Source: Helicobacteraceae bacterium (GTDB taxonomy: Bacteria; Campylobacterota; Campylobacteria; Campylobacterales; Sulfurimonadaceae). From it: 58,127 nt of DNA. The notes beneath the pieces are model-generated. The model was not told where the DNA came from, did not search any database, and saw only the letters and a list, made by a program, of their open reading frames with translations. Below, one piece after another: positions 25,228-34,165 of the stretch; position 1 is the first letter of the stretch; every line of letters begins with the position of its first letter. The stretch is taken from NCBI GenBank assembly GCA_015493495.1, contig WGDB01000103.1, positions 1 to 58,127 of the forward strand, given 5' to 3'. A program made the translations under genes and the position numbers.

Positions 25228-26544
25228 CTAAAATTTCACGTTCAGCTGTGCACTGAAGATATCGACGCTCGCGTCATAATTACCTTTGAGTGTATGGGCA
25301 AGTGTTGCTTGACTTGACTCAAAAGTGTTGTTGATGGATGTATCAGCGACAAAAAGATGGCTGTAGCCTAAGTCCATGCCAACGATCTCAGAAAATTGCC
25401 AACCCATACCGAGAGAGGTCCAAATACGATCATTGTCCGGTATACGTGGTGTACGGTACTCTGCACTTTTAACGGCTTTTTGATCATACGCAAGACCCGC
25501 TCTGAAAACGATGGCTTCATCTAGATGATAACGACCACCTAGAGCAGCGCGCCACTGGTCTTGGTAGTTCTCAGTGGTGACAGAGTCAGGCTGTTTCGGG
25601 TTGTCATACTTTATACGCAACTCTTCAAAAACACTCCAGTTGGTCCATGTGACATCTGCCATAAGATCAAAGTCACTGAAGTTCTGGAAAAGACTGAGTG
25701 AGGCACTTGCTGGAAGCTCAACGGTGGCATAAAGTGTAGTGTCAGTAAAAATCCCTGTACTGACGATAGGTCCCGATGCAGAGTTCATTGTGAAATCAGC
25801 ATCACCTTTAACGTCATGGCTTATGCTTGAACGGTAGGCAAGTGAGATACGTGTACTCTTTTGTGGCTCATAAACAAGACCAACATTCCAACCATATGAG
25901 AGACTGTCTGTATTGTCAGCGGTAAGTGAAGCGAAACTGTCTGCACTGTTTGGTGAACCTAACAATGCTCCAGTATCTACAGCGCTTGTCAAGGTAACGT
26001 CTACATATTGAAGACTGGCACCTGCACCAATGCTCCACTGCTCGTTAATACGCCAAGCAATAGCCGGGTTGAAGTTGATGGTTGTCAACTCTGTGTTAAC
26101 AGCGTGGTATCGACCGACCCAGTCATCATCATACTTGGTACCCAGACCAAAAGGTGCATTAAGGCTCACCCCGAGGTAGATACTGTCAGTGACTTGACCT
26201 ACATAGTAGAGGTTAGGTACAAAAGCATTTTTACCCCCTTGAGAGTCTGGACCGGAGAGGGCAGAACCATCTGCATTGGTGGAACCATCGTTGGTAAAGT
26301 CAGCAGTAGGGACGATAAGGTGTCCGGCGACTACAGCGTTTTGACCTTTTAGAAGTGTCATGGAAGCGGGGTTGAACCAGACAGTAGAAGCATCTTCACC
26401 TGCTGCACCACCACTGGAAAAAGCAGACCCCATACCCGAGGCAGAATTCTCAATAATAGCAAAACCGGCAGCATGAACCATGCTTGTAGTAAGTACCGAT
26501 GCAGCTATAACTGAGCGTAAAAGTTTTGGTCTTGTGATCGACAT
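25228..26544 (-). CDS. FadL/OmpP1-family outer-membrane fatty-acid porin (1)
   Basis: A 438-residue protein from the ATG at 26544, which has AGGAG upstream; the open frame runs 14 codons further without support. A signal peptide ends at VHAAGFAIIENSASGMGSAFSSG, where the mature N-terminus has the FadL plug form. The family motif STVWFNPASMTLL (about 60-72) is present, and repeated amphipathic strands end in a C-terminal Phe (FSAQLNVKF). It probably moves long-chain fatty acids or other hydrophobics. It is the first gene of an operon with the lipase. Confidence 0.9.
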   Translation of the reverse strand: MSITRPKLLRSVIAASVLTTSMVHAAGFAIIENSASGMGSAFSSGGAAGEDASTVWFNPASMTLLKGQNAVVAGHLIVPTADFTNDGSTNADGSALSGPDSQGGKNAFVPNLYYVGQVTDSIYLGVSLNAPFGLGTKYDDDWVGRYHAVNTELTTINFNPAIAWRINEQWSIGAGASLQYVDVTLTSAVDTGALLGSPNSADSFASLTADNTDSLSYGWNVGLVYEPQKSTRISLAYRSSISHDVKGDADFTMNSASGPIVSTGIFTDTTLYATVELPASASLSLFQNFSDFDLMADVTWTNWSVFEELRIKYDNPKQPDSVTTENYQDQWRAALGGRYHLDEAIVFRAGLAYDQKAVKSAEYRTPRIPDNDRIWTSLGMGWQFSEIVGMDLGYSHLFVADTSINNTFESSQATLAHTLKGNYDASVDIFSAQLNVKF

Positions 26545-26702
26545 GTAACACTCCTGTTGCAAAAATATAACCTTTACTATAGACATGGTGGTATTAAAAA
26601 GGGCTAAATCTAACGAAAATTGCCAATCTTACATTTACAATGTGTTAACTTAGCAAAAAAGTGGGCTCAATGTAGAGAAAATATTAAGTTATTAAAGAAA
26701 GT

Positions 26703-26708
26703 TATAAT
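26703..26708 (+). promoter_or_regulatory. Candidate -10 element for fadL 2
   Basis: TATAAT within AGTTATAATATAAG, about 78 bp before the second FadL gene, in the 241-bp divergent intergenic region. There is no convincing -35, as is usual in Campylobacterota. The region upstream of the other FadL is AT-rich, but no site can be fixed. Confidence 0.4.
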
Positions 26709-26785
26709 ATAAGTATGGCAGAATAGATGCATTCTACTGTGTATAGTCTCTTAATGAGAATGATCCCCAGTACTTAGGAGAACTA

Positions 26786-27997
26786 ATGAAAAAACTACTA
26801 TTGATCTCTGTTGCAGCAGCAACAACGCTTATGGCATCAGGATATAAAATCCCTGAACAGTCTTTAAATGCTACGGCATTAGCCGGTGCATATGTCTCAA
26901 ATGCATCGACTGCAGATGCTGCTTACTACAATCCGGCGAACATGGCGTTTATGAGTGAAGATAAACAACTTGAACTCAACTTGATGTATATTCATCTTAA
27001 CCCGACTGACTTCGAAGGGTCTGCAGGTGGGGTACCATCGCATACTGCACAAAGTGCATCAGAAGATTTTGTATTACCGCAAATCTATCTTGTGAGTGCA
27101 CCTATTGGTGAAGATGAAGATGTACGTATGGGTCTTTCTGTAAATGCTCCTGCCGGCTTGTCTAAACAGTGGCCAGAAGGGATAGAAGCAAATATGGCAA
27201 AAGAGTTTACTTTGAAAGTCATCGAAGTCAACCCAACGTTGTCATATAGACTTATGGATAATCTCTCCATAGCTGGCGGTATACGTTTTGTCTATTCAGA
27301 AGGTGTTGTCAAAACAGCAGCAGGTGGCGGTAACCTGGATTTAACAGGTGATAGCTGGGATCTGGGATACAACCTTGCCTTAGCTTATAAACCACTCGAT
27401 ATGTGGGCAATGGCATTAACGTATCGCTCGGATGTTGAGTTGACTGAAGAAGGTGGAAATACTTTTATTCATCCACAGTATGGCCAAGTGACAACACCGG
27501 CAAGTGTGTCAGTACCATTGCCCGGAACACTAACTCTTGCCACTGATGTTGATGTGACAGAAAGTACAAATATTGAATTAACATATGAGAGAACATTCTG
27601 GTCATCATATGAAGAGATCAATATTCAAATTCCTGCTGCAGGAATACTCCCAGGAATGCCAGATGCCAAAAATTGGGTAGACACTAACACTGTCCGTTTG
27701 GGTCTGACTCAAGGTGTTGGTGAGACATTGGATATTATGGTAGGTGTGGCATATGATGAGACTCCAGTCCCTGTTGAAACACTTGGCTTTGAACTTTCGG
27801 ACAGTGACGCTGTTATTGCCTCTGTTGGTGTACGTTGGGCTGTAAATGAGAAAGTAGATATAGGTGCGGCGATTCTATATGATACAAAATCTGACAGAAC
27901 CATTGAAGTATCGGATAACAATACTAAGGGAATCAACGGTACTTTTTCTGGTTCAAGTGCTGTGCTTGCAAGTTTTGGTCTAGGTTACAAGTTCTAA
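26786..27997 (+). CDS. FadL/OmpP1-family outer-membrane porin (2)
   Basis: A 403-residue protein with signal peptide MKKLLLISVAAATTLMASG and mature start YKIPEQSLNATALAGAYVSNA. AYYNPANMAFM (about 46-56) is the NPA motif. The strand pattern continues to a terminal Phe (ASFGLGYKF). AGGAG precedes the start. It is only distantly similar to the divergent FadL at 25228-26544, so the two probably differ in substrate. The fadD-like gene follows on the same strand. Confidence 0.92.
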   Translation: MKKLLLISVAAATTLMASGYKIPEQSLNATALAGAYVSNASTADAAYYNPANMAFMSEDKQLELNLMYIHLNPTDFEGSAGGVPSHTAQSASEDFVLPQIYLVSAPIGEDEDVRMGLSVNAPAGLSKQWPEGIEANMAKEFTLKVIEVNPTLSYRLMDNLSIAGGIRFVYSEGVVKTAAGGGNLDLTGDSWDLGYNLALAYKPLDMWAMALTYRSDVELTEEGGNTFIHPQYGQVTTPASVSVPLPGTLTLATDVDVTESTNIELTYERTFWSSYEEINIQIPAAGILPGMPDAKNWVDTNTVRLGLTQGVGETLDIMVGVAYDETPVPVETLGFELSDSDAVIASVGVRWAVNEKVDIGAAILYDTKSDRTIEVSDNNTKGINGTFSGSSAVLASFGLGYKF

Positions 27998-28182
27998 AAA
28001 TAATTTCTAAGCTGCCCTCTTTTTTTTGGAAGGGAGGGGGGCTGACAAAACTGTTATCTGATTTGGTCCACCTTTCAAAACTCTAGCCCTCCTCAGCACT
28101 AGAGAGGAGCTTATAATCAAAATGCCCTTTACTTCCACCTCTTTTTTAACTACAATAATCACTTATAAAACAAGGAAGTACG

Positions 28183-29742
28183 ATGTCTATTAACTACCCT
28201 TATCAAAATTTTTATGACATGCTTGAGACGGCAGCACGCTCTAAGCCTAACAAAACGGTTATATTTATAGATGATGCAAAAGTGAGTTATAAAGCATTTT
28301 TACAAAAGGTAGATGCTTTTGCGCGGTTTTTAGAGATAGCGGATGTTGGTGTTGGTGATCGTGTAGGTATGATAGCACCGAACTCTGAAGCATTTGTAGT
28401 CAGTGTTTATGCCATTACTAAAATCGGTGCGGTGGTCGTTCCTATAAACAACATGTTAAAAGCTAATGAGTATGAGTATATTTTAAATGATGCTGAAGTG
28501 AAACTTCTTATTACCTCGAAACAGTATATGAAAGAGGTAGGTAAACTTAGAGAGAACACGTTGGTAGATAAGGTTGTATGGCTCGATGAGGCACCTGTTT
28601 TAAACAGTCATAACATTGTGTTTGACGAGGTGTTGGAGACACATCAGCATGGTGAAGAATGTAAGGCACTTTCTAAACTAGATGACATGGCCATTATATT
28701 TTACACTTCTGGGACTACGGGTAACCCTAAGGGCGCGATGATGAGTTACAGAAACCTTTTTCACAACATAATCACAGGTTCAGAGCGTTTTAATGTCACC
28801 TCTAAAGACCGCTTTATAGTCTACTTACCAATGTTCCATGCCTTTACCTTTACGGTGATGTTAATGATCCCTTTTTATAATAAAAGCTCTTTTGTCATCA
28901 TCCCAAAACTCTTGCCCTTTAGTAACATCATCAAGCAGACCTTGCTAAAACGTGTCACTGTCTTTTTAGGGGTTCCTGATGTTTACAATGCCCTCATAAA
29001 AGCGAAACTGCCTTGGTACTTTATGTGGTTTAACAAGATCAGAGTCTTTATCTCCGGGGCATCTGCTCTGAGTGAAGAGACCCTGAACAAGTTCAACGAG
29101 AAGTTTAGCCGTGCGACAATGCTCGAGGGTTATGGACTGAGTGAGTGCTCTCCTGTCGTCTCTGTCAATCCTATGGACATACAAAAACCGATGTCTATTG
29201 GACCCGCCTTGAGAGGTTGTGAAGTGAAGATCGTTGATGATGAGATGGTTGAAGTCCCTGTAGGCCAGATTGGTGAGTTGATCGTCAAGGGTGACAATGT
29301 CATGATGGGCTATTTGAACAGACCCGAGTCGACTGAAGAGACTATTATCAACGGGTGGTTGCGTACCGGGGACCTGGGTAAGATGGACAGTGATGGTTAC
29401 ATTTACATTGTAGACCGTATGAAAGATCTTATTATCTCTAAAGGGATCAACATCTACCCCCGCCAGATCGAAGAGGAGTTGATGAAGTTGGCGTATATTA
29501 AACAAGGCGCTGTTATTGGGATCAAGGATCCTCACAGTGGAGAGGTACCGGTAGCTTATGTGGAACTTGATGATGAGGCAGACCAAACTGAAGTGACACC
29601 AAATAAGATCAAAAAAGATCTTAAAGCTGTTTTGGCAAACTTCAAGGTGCCTAAAAATGTAGTCATTGTAGATGAACTGCCTAAGACGGCTACAGGTAAA
29701 GTACTTAAACGTAAAATCAAAGAGATGCATTTGGACGCATAA
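28183..29742 (+). CDS. Long-chain fatty-acid--CoA (or acyl-ACP/AMP) ligase
   Basis: A 519-residue ANL-family adenylating enzyme. The P-loop is IIFYTSGTTGNPKGAMMSY (about 174-192). MLEGYGLSECSPVVSVNP, GWLRTGDLGKMDSDGYIYIVDRMKDLIISKGINIYP (hinge and A8) and the catalytic Lys in PKTATGKVLKRKIKE (about 500-514) follow. Following a FadL gene, it is the natural candidate for trapping imported fatty acids as CoA thioesters (FadD-like). No beta-oxidation genes are in the window, so the acyl groups may go to lipid synthesis. CAAGGAAG precedes the start. Confidence 0.88.
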   Translation: MSINYPYQNFYDMLETAARSKPNKTVIFIDDAKVSYKAFLQKVDAFARFLEIADVGVGDRVGMIAPNSEAFVVSVYAITKIGAVVVPINNMLKANEYEYILNDAEVKLLITSKQYMKEVGKLRENTLVDKVVWLDEAPVLNSHNIVFDEVLETHQHGEECKALSKLDDMAIIFYTSGTTGNPKGAMMSYRNLFHNIITGSERFNVTSKDRFIVYLPMFHAFTFTVMLMIPFYNKSSFVIIPKLLPFSNIIKQTLLKRVTVFLGVPDVYNALIKAKLPWYFMWFNKIRVFISGASALSEETLNKFNEKFSRATMLEGYGLSECSPVVSVNPMDIQKPMSIGPALRGCEVKIVDDEMVEVPVGQIGELIVKGDNVMMGYLNRPESTEETIINGWLRTGDLGKMDSDGYIYIVDRMKDLIISKGINIYPRQIEEELMKLAYIKQGAVIGIKDPHSGEVPVAYVELDDEADQTEVTPNKIKKDLKAVLANFKVPKNVVIVDELPKTATGKVLKRKIKEMHLDA

Positions 29743-29751
29743 GTCTATTTG

Positions 29752-29780
29752 AAAGAGTCTCGTCTACTCTTTTTTCTTTT
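29752..29780 (+). terminator. Rho-independent terminator after the ligase gene
   Basis: AAAGAGT (29752-29758) pairs with ACTCTTT (29766-29772) around a 7-base loop and runs into TTTTTTCTTTT. Confidence 0.65.
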
Positions 29781-29852
29781 AAGTTAGAAAACCTAACCAA
29801 CTCCTCACATAAAATAGACTAATATACATTTACAAAACATATAGAGGTATAT

Positions 29853-31589
29853 TTGAAATATTTAATCAATTTTTTAGAAGCGAAAGATGTGACCAAGTCA
29901 GAGGTCTATACCCAACTTAAATGTACTGAGGATGAGGCAAAGGTGTTACAACTGTTGTCTCAAAAGTACATCGCGGGTAATGAAGATATGTTGGTGGTCG
30001 ATATCTTGCAGACTCTTTTTGGTGAAAAAGATTACACCTACATTCAACATCTTGGACTGATAAAGTCGCTGCTAGAGTTGGGTTGGGTCATACAGCACAG
30101 CTTTACTCCACTCAAGATCAACGATATTACAGAACTGGAACTTTTAAACACGGCAGTGGCCTTGACCACATCTTTTTTACGTCTGTTGCAAGAGGGTGCT
30201 TTTGAGCTTGAACTTCCAGATATCAAACCCTATGAAGATCATCTTGAGTATTTGCAAGATCAATTTTTCCGCATAGAACTTTATCAAAAGATGAGTACTA
30301 TTCGTCAAAATGTTCATGAACACTCTTTGGGCATCAACCGTATTCGCTCCAAGTTGGAGTTACTGGAAAAACGCATAGAAGAGCGTGTAGCTGTTACGAC
30401 CAAAGATGTAGTTTTGGAGAAGTTTTTTAAACAGAAAAAGTTGGATGCCAAAGAGCAAGTGATCTTTTTAGCGCTACTTAAAGAGGAGTATAATGCAGGA
30501 GATGCTTCTCTTCGTGAGATGAATGCATTGATAGATCTTATCTCTTTAGACGAGTATGACCGTATTAAAAACCGTTCATTGTTAGAAGATGGTTCTACCC
30601 TGTTGACAGGAGAGATCATTGATTATGAGGAGATGCTTAACCCATTTGGCGGGATCTCTCGTGCTTTCTATCTTGTAGATGAGGTGGTGCAGTCTATTAT
30701 GCATCCTCAAAAAAAGAAAAAAGTCCATAAACTTAAAATGGACATGGCCATTAAAGATCAAGATATTTTCGAACTTATAGACCCAGACCATGACCTTACA
30801 GATGTTGTTTTAAACCCAAAAACAGAGGAAACCTTACAAAACCTGATGCGTCAGATGGATAAAGAGGTCATGGCACGTTTGGTTGAGTGGGGTATTAAAA
30901 AGAAAAAAGGTGCCCTGGATGCACGGATCATCTTTTATGGTCCTCCTGGTACGGGTAAGACGATGACCTCTTACTCTCTAGCGAAGTCTCTTAAGCGTCA
31001 GGTCCTTGCTTTTGACTGTTCTAAAATACTTTCGATGTATGTGGGAGAGAGTGAAAAAAATGTACGTAAGATCTTTGACACGTTTAAAGAACTGAGTTCT
31101 AAGACTAAGACAGAACCTATTTTACTGCTTAATGAAGCAGACCAGTTTTTAAGCTCTCGTTCCAGTGGGCCTGGTGGCGGTGCGGAGCAGATGCACAACC
31201 AGATGCAAAATATTTTTCTTGAACAGATCGAGCAGTTTGAGGGTATCTTGATCGCAACGACCAATTTACTAGAAAATATTGATGCTGCATTTTCTCGCCG
31301 TTTTAACTACAAAATAGAGTTTAAACGTCCTAACAAAGCACAGCGTCAACGTTTATGGAAAATGATGTTACCTGAAAATGCACCTTATGCAGATGATTTT
31401 GATATTGAAGCGTTAACGAAGTATGACTTGAGTGGCGGTCAGATCAACCTTATTGTCAAAAATTGTGCTTACGCGGTGGCTACGCAAGAAGAGCCTCTCT
31501 TTACTATGGCTATTTTTGAGCAGGAGATCGAGAAGGAGAAAAAAGGAAACTTCGATAGTGAAGGGAAGTCTATGGGCTTTCTTTCCTAA
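29853..31589 (+). CDS. AAA+ ATPase (FtsH/katanin-like AAA domain) with unusual Walker B
   Basis: A 578-residue cytosolic protein from TTG 29853 (GAGGTATATTTG upstream). The N-terminal 280 residues are helical and unlike any domain I recognise. The C-terminal AAA domain (about 330-560) has Walker A YGPPGTGKTMTS (about 361-372) and pore-loop-like KILSMYVGESEKNVRK. The Walker B position reads ILLLNEADQFLSSR, with Asn in place of the usual Asp. An arginine-finger region IDAAFSRRFNYKIEF follows. The Asn-Glu-Ala-Asp version occurs in a branch of stand-alone AAA ATPases, so the protein may still be active. The function is unknown. Confidence 0.8.
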   Translation: MKYLINFLEAKDVTKSEVYTQLKCTEDEAKVLQLLSQKYIAGNEDMLVVDILQTLFGEKDYTYIQHLGLIKSLLELGWVIQHSFTPLKINDITELELLNTAVALTTSFLRLLQEGAFELELPDIKPYEDHLEYLQDQFFRIELYQKMSTIRQNVHEHSLGINRIRSKLELLEKRIEERVAVTTKDVVLEKFFKQKKLDAKEQVIFLALLKEEYNAGDASLREMNALIDLISLDEYDRIKNRSLLEDGSTLLTGEIIDYEEMLNPFGGISRAFYLVDEVVQSIMHPQKKKKVHKLKMDMAIKDQDIFELIDPDHDLTDVVLNPKTEETLQNLMRQMDKEVMARLVEWGIKKKKGALDARIIFYGPPGTGKTMTSYSLAKSLKRQVLAFDCSKILSMYVGESEKNVRKIFDTFKELSSKTKTEPILLLNEADQFLSSRSSGPGGGAEQMHNQMQNIFLEQIEQFEGILIATTNLLENIDAAFSRRFNYKIEFKRPNKAQRQRLWKMMLPENAPYADDFDIEALTKYDLSGGQINLIVKNCAYAVATQEEPLFTMAIFEQEIEKEKKGNFDSEGKSMGFLS

Positions 31590-31644
31590 GTTGCCCTTTG
31601 CGTCATTTTGAACTAGACTCAAAACCTACCCATTTTCTTTCGTC

Positions 31645-31665
31645 ACTCCGGACTTGATCCGGAGT
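31645..31665. repeat. Short palindromic repeat
   Basis: ACTCCGGA (31645-31652), a CTTGA loop, then TCCGGAGT (31658-31665) form a perfect 8-bp stem. The core matches a widespread dispersed palindrome type (TCCGGACTTGATCCGGA) seen between genes in many bacteria. It is immediately upstream of repeat copy B and has no T-tract. Confidence 0.6.
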
Positions 31666-31715
31666 CTACTTCTTATTGTTTCTTGCTTTTAAACTTCCTT
31701 AGTCTTTGAACCTTT

Positions 31716-32166
31716 ATCGTCCTATCCTTTCTTTTTTTGACTCAGCAAAAAGAGAAACAAAAAAACTGCCTCTAGCGGGCTTCAGGGTCGGTAGCTACCG
31801 ACTACCCTCTCTCCACTCTCTTTTTCCCTAAAAATAACAAACTCGCGTTGCTCAAACAGTGTCATTTTCTTAACGGTAAAATGAGAGTTCCATTCGGCCT
31901 TGCAGATGCTAGAGAGGAAGAGCAAATGGTGACGCATTATTAAAAGTAAAAGCCATTCGCTTTTATCCCCATTCTAACAAACTCGTAGCACTAACAACTG
32001 GAGTCGTAGTAATATAAAGAACAATGTAGTAACTACTTTAGATTGAAAGTTACTTCGTCATAACAACAGCGTCTCTCTCTTTTTCTTGAAAACTATCTCT
32101 CTGACGCGACAGAGAGAAAAAGTTCAGCCCGCCACAATTTGAACTATAAAGGTAGCATCTAAACAA
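31716..32166 (+). repeat. Structured intergenic repeat, copy B (~450 bp)
   Basis: This is the second copy of the element at 21571-22090, in the same orientation, in the 878-bp gap between the AAA ATPase gene and nuoA. It conserves long identical blocks and both hairpins: GTCGGTA/TACCGAC at 31787-31802 (centre GC instead of AC) and TCTCTCTG/CAGAGAGA with loop ACGCGA (about 32095-32116). Substitutions fall in the loops and spacers. The rest of the gap (32167-32467) is AT-rich, with a 12-bp palindrome AGCTTTAAAGCT at 32347-32358 and a candidate TATATT -10 at 32367-32372 for the nuo operon. Confidence 0.8.
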
Positions 32167-32467
32167 GAAAGAGCTTATTAAAAAATCACTAAGTCAAAAC
32201 GAGTTAATAATTACAATAAAGAATCAAAACACCTAAACTTGAGAAGAATTCTCCATTGTTACCAAAATAAACACTCCCAAAACCATAGCATTTTAACTTG
32301 TAACAGTTAGTAGCACACCCCTATGATTTCAAAACAGAAGGAAAGTAGCTTTAAAGCTCTTTAGGCTATATTACACTTAACTGTTTTTTCTATAGAAAAC
32401 ATAGCGTTGAAAAGCCCTATTTGTAGGTGTTTTTAGATGTTTATAAACAAAAAAAAAGGTTAACTGT

Positions 32468-32857
32468 ATGGAACATGTAAGTACTACAAGCCCTTATCTT
32501 GGGGTGTTCATACTCTTCGTAGTTACATTTGGTGCATTTTATGCAACCACAGTGGCTGCACGTTGGGCGAGTCGCGCTCTAGCACGTAAGGACACTGAAA
32601 AGCTGAAACTCTCGATCTATGAATGTGGACCTGAAGTCACAAAACAGCCAAACCGTATCTCGACACAGTTCTACCTGTTCGCACTACTGTTTCTACTGTT
32701 TGATGTAGAAGTTGTCTTTATGTTCCCATGGGCGATCGACTTCAAACTACTAGGCTGGTTCGGTTTTGCTGAGATGCTTATGTTCATCTTGCTATTAGCG
32801 ATCGGTTTTATCTACGCATGGAAAAAAGGAGCCCTTGAATGGCACAACATCAAGTAA
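32468..32857 (+). CDS. nuoA: NADH-quinone oxidoreductase subunit A
   Basis: A 129-residue membrane subunit of complex I with three transmembrane helices (about 10-33, 72-95, 101-122). It has the family loop [39 protein letters not shown]. It is the first gene of a 17.4-kb operon on the + strand. It overlaps nuoB by 19 bp in a different frame. Confidence 0.95.
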   Translation: MEHVSTTSPYLGVFILFVVTFGAFYATTVAARWASRALARKDTEKLKLSIYECGPEVTKQPNRISTQFYLFALLFLLFDVEVVFMFPWAIDFKLLGWFGFAEMLMFILLLAIGFIYAWKKGALEWHNIK

Positions 32858-33348
32858 ATTATTCACAAGACAATGGTCTTCCAGTTGCTTTGACAACAAT
32901 AGACAAGGTTGTTAACTGGGGACGTTCGAACTCACTATGGGCTTTGACTTATGGTCTGGCATGTTGTGGTATCGAGATGATGGCTTCGGGTGCATCCCGT
33001 TATGACTTCGACCGTTATGGAACGATCTTCCGTTCTTCTCCTCGTCAGTCAGAGCTGATGATCGTTGCCGGTACATTGACCAAAAAGCATGCTGAGTTCA
33101 TCAAGCGTCTTTATGACCAGATGGCAGAGCCTCGTTGGGTTATCTCAATGGGTTCATGTGCAAACACTGGTGGTATGTTCAACACATATGCAACCGTTCA
33201 GGGTGTTGATCGTGTTATCCCTGTCGACCTTTATCTTCCAGGTTGTGCACCACGTCCGGAGACACTTCAGTATGCAGTTATGATGCTGCAAAAGAAGATC
33301 CGTAAAGAAAAAGCGGGCAATGCACAACGTCCTAAGAGGTTATTATAA
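32839..33348 (+). CDS. nuoB: NADH-quinone oxidoreductase subunit B
   Basis: A 169-residue peripheral-arm subunit that carries cluster N2, the last Fe-S centre before quinone. The cysteine ligands are visible in [12 protein letters not shown] (tandem Cys), MGSCANTGG and PGCAPRPE. The length is normal. Its last base is the first base of the nuoC start codon (TAATG). Confidence 0.96.
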   Translation: MAQHQVNYSQDNGLPVALTTIDKVVNWGRSNSLWALTYGLACCGIEMMASGASRYDFDRYGTIFRSSPRQSELMIVAGTLTKKHAEFIKRLYDQMAEPRWVISMGSCANTGGMFNTYATVQGVDRVIPVDLYLPGCAPRPETLQYAVMMLQKKIRKEKAGNAQRPKRLL

Positions 33349-34157
33349 TGAGAGCCTATAAGCCAAAAGATGACGTACAGAAAAAGTCGTATTACACAGA
33401 CCGTTACTGGGTAGCACCAATGGTGCCAAAGTCAAAAGTCGAAGATGATGCTGTTTTCGCTGCTGATCTTGAAGCGATCAAGACAAAGTTTGAAGTAAGT
33501 GATGCTTATATTCAAGTTGAGCAGATGGTTGTCTACATCAAAGCTGAAGACAACGTAGGTGTCTTGAAGTTAATGAAAGAGGAGTTGGGTTATACACAAC
33601 TCTCGGAGATGTCAGCTATCGACTGGATCGCCAAGCAGGGCCAGTTCGAGATCTTCTATCAGATGCTTTCAATGGGCAAGCGTAAGCGTATCCGTGTGAA
33701 ATGTTTCATCGACCAAAAACAGGCGATAGAGAGTGTTAATCCACTTTTCCGTTCTGCTGACTGGGCTGAACGTGAGATGTTTGACATGTTTGGTGTGATC
33801 GTAAACAACCACCCTTATATGAAACGTATCTTGATGCCAGACGATTGGGAAGGTCATCCATTATTAAAGACTTATCCTTTACAAGGTGATGAGTTCGCTG
33901 CATGGTACGAAGTTGACCGCATTTACGGTAAAGAGGCACGTGACATCATTGGGCCTGAGATCCGTGAAAGCGCTAGAGTAGACCGTTATGACACGGAACG
34001 TTTCTCTCGTCTTGGCTTCGAGGTACCTATGGGTACTGAGCCTAAGGCTAAAGATGCAGAAGAGACACCACTTGCTTATCAAGAAGAGGGCGGTGTCTTT
34101 ATGATTGACAAATTTGAAGATGACAAAACTGAGATCATCTCAGACAGAAAGAGATAG
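33348..34157 (+). CDS. nuoC: NADH-quinone oxidoreductase subunit C
   Basis: A 269-residue quinone-module subunit. The 30-kDa-subunit signature [40 protein letters not shown] is at about 142-181. It is separate from NuoD, not fused as in E. coli. The N- and C-terminal tails beyond the core are longer than in many bacteria. nuoD follows after 8 bp. Confidence 0.95.
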   Translation: MRAYKPKDDVQKKSYYTDRYWVAPMVPKSKVEDDAVFAADLEAIKTKFEVSDAYIQVEQMVVYIKAEDNVGVLKLMKEELGYTQLSEMSAIDWIAKQGQFEIFYQMLSMGKRKRIRVKCFIDQKQAIESVNPLFRSADWAEREMFDMFGVIVNNHPYMKRILMPDDWEGHPLLKTYPLQGDEFAAWYEVDRIYGKEARDIIGPEIRESARVDRYDTERFSRLGFEVPMGTEPKAKDAEETPLAYQEEGGVFMIDKFEDDKTEIISDRKR

Positions 34158-34165
34158 GGGCGAAG

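Noticed and set aside
28010-28060. Possible terminator after fadL 2 (CCCTC ... GAGGGG around a T run)
   Set aside because: The T run sits in the loop and no T-tract follows the descending arm; pairing is ambiguous.
28966-29730. 254-codon open frame antisense to the acyl-CoA ligase gene
   Set aside because: It lies wholly inside a well-supported gene, has no ribosome-binding site, and its translation has no recognisable motif; it reflects codon bias on the opposite strand.
32839-32857. nuoA/nuoB overlap suspected as a frameshift
   Set aside because: Both proteins are full length with intact conserved ends; a 19-bp overlap is a normal compact arrangement.
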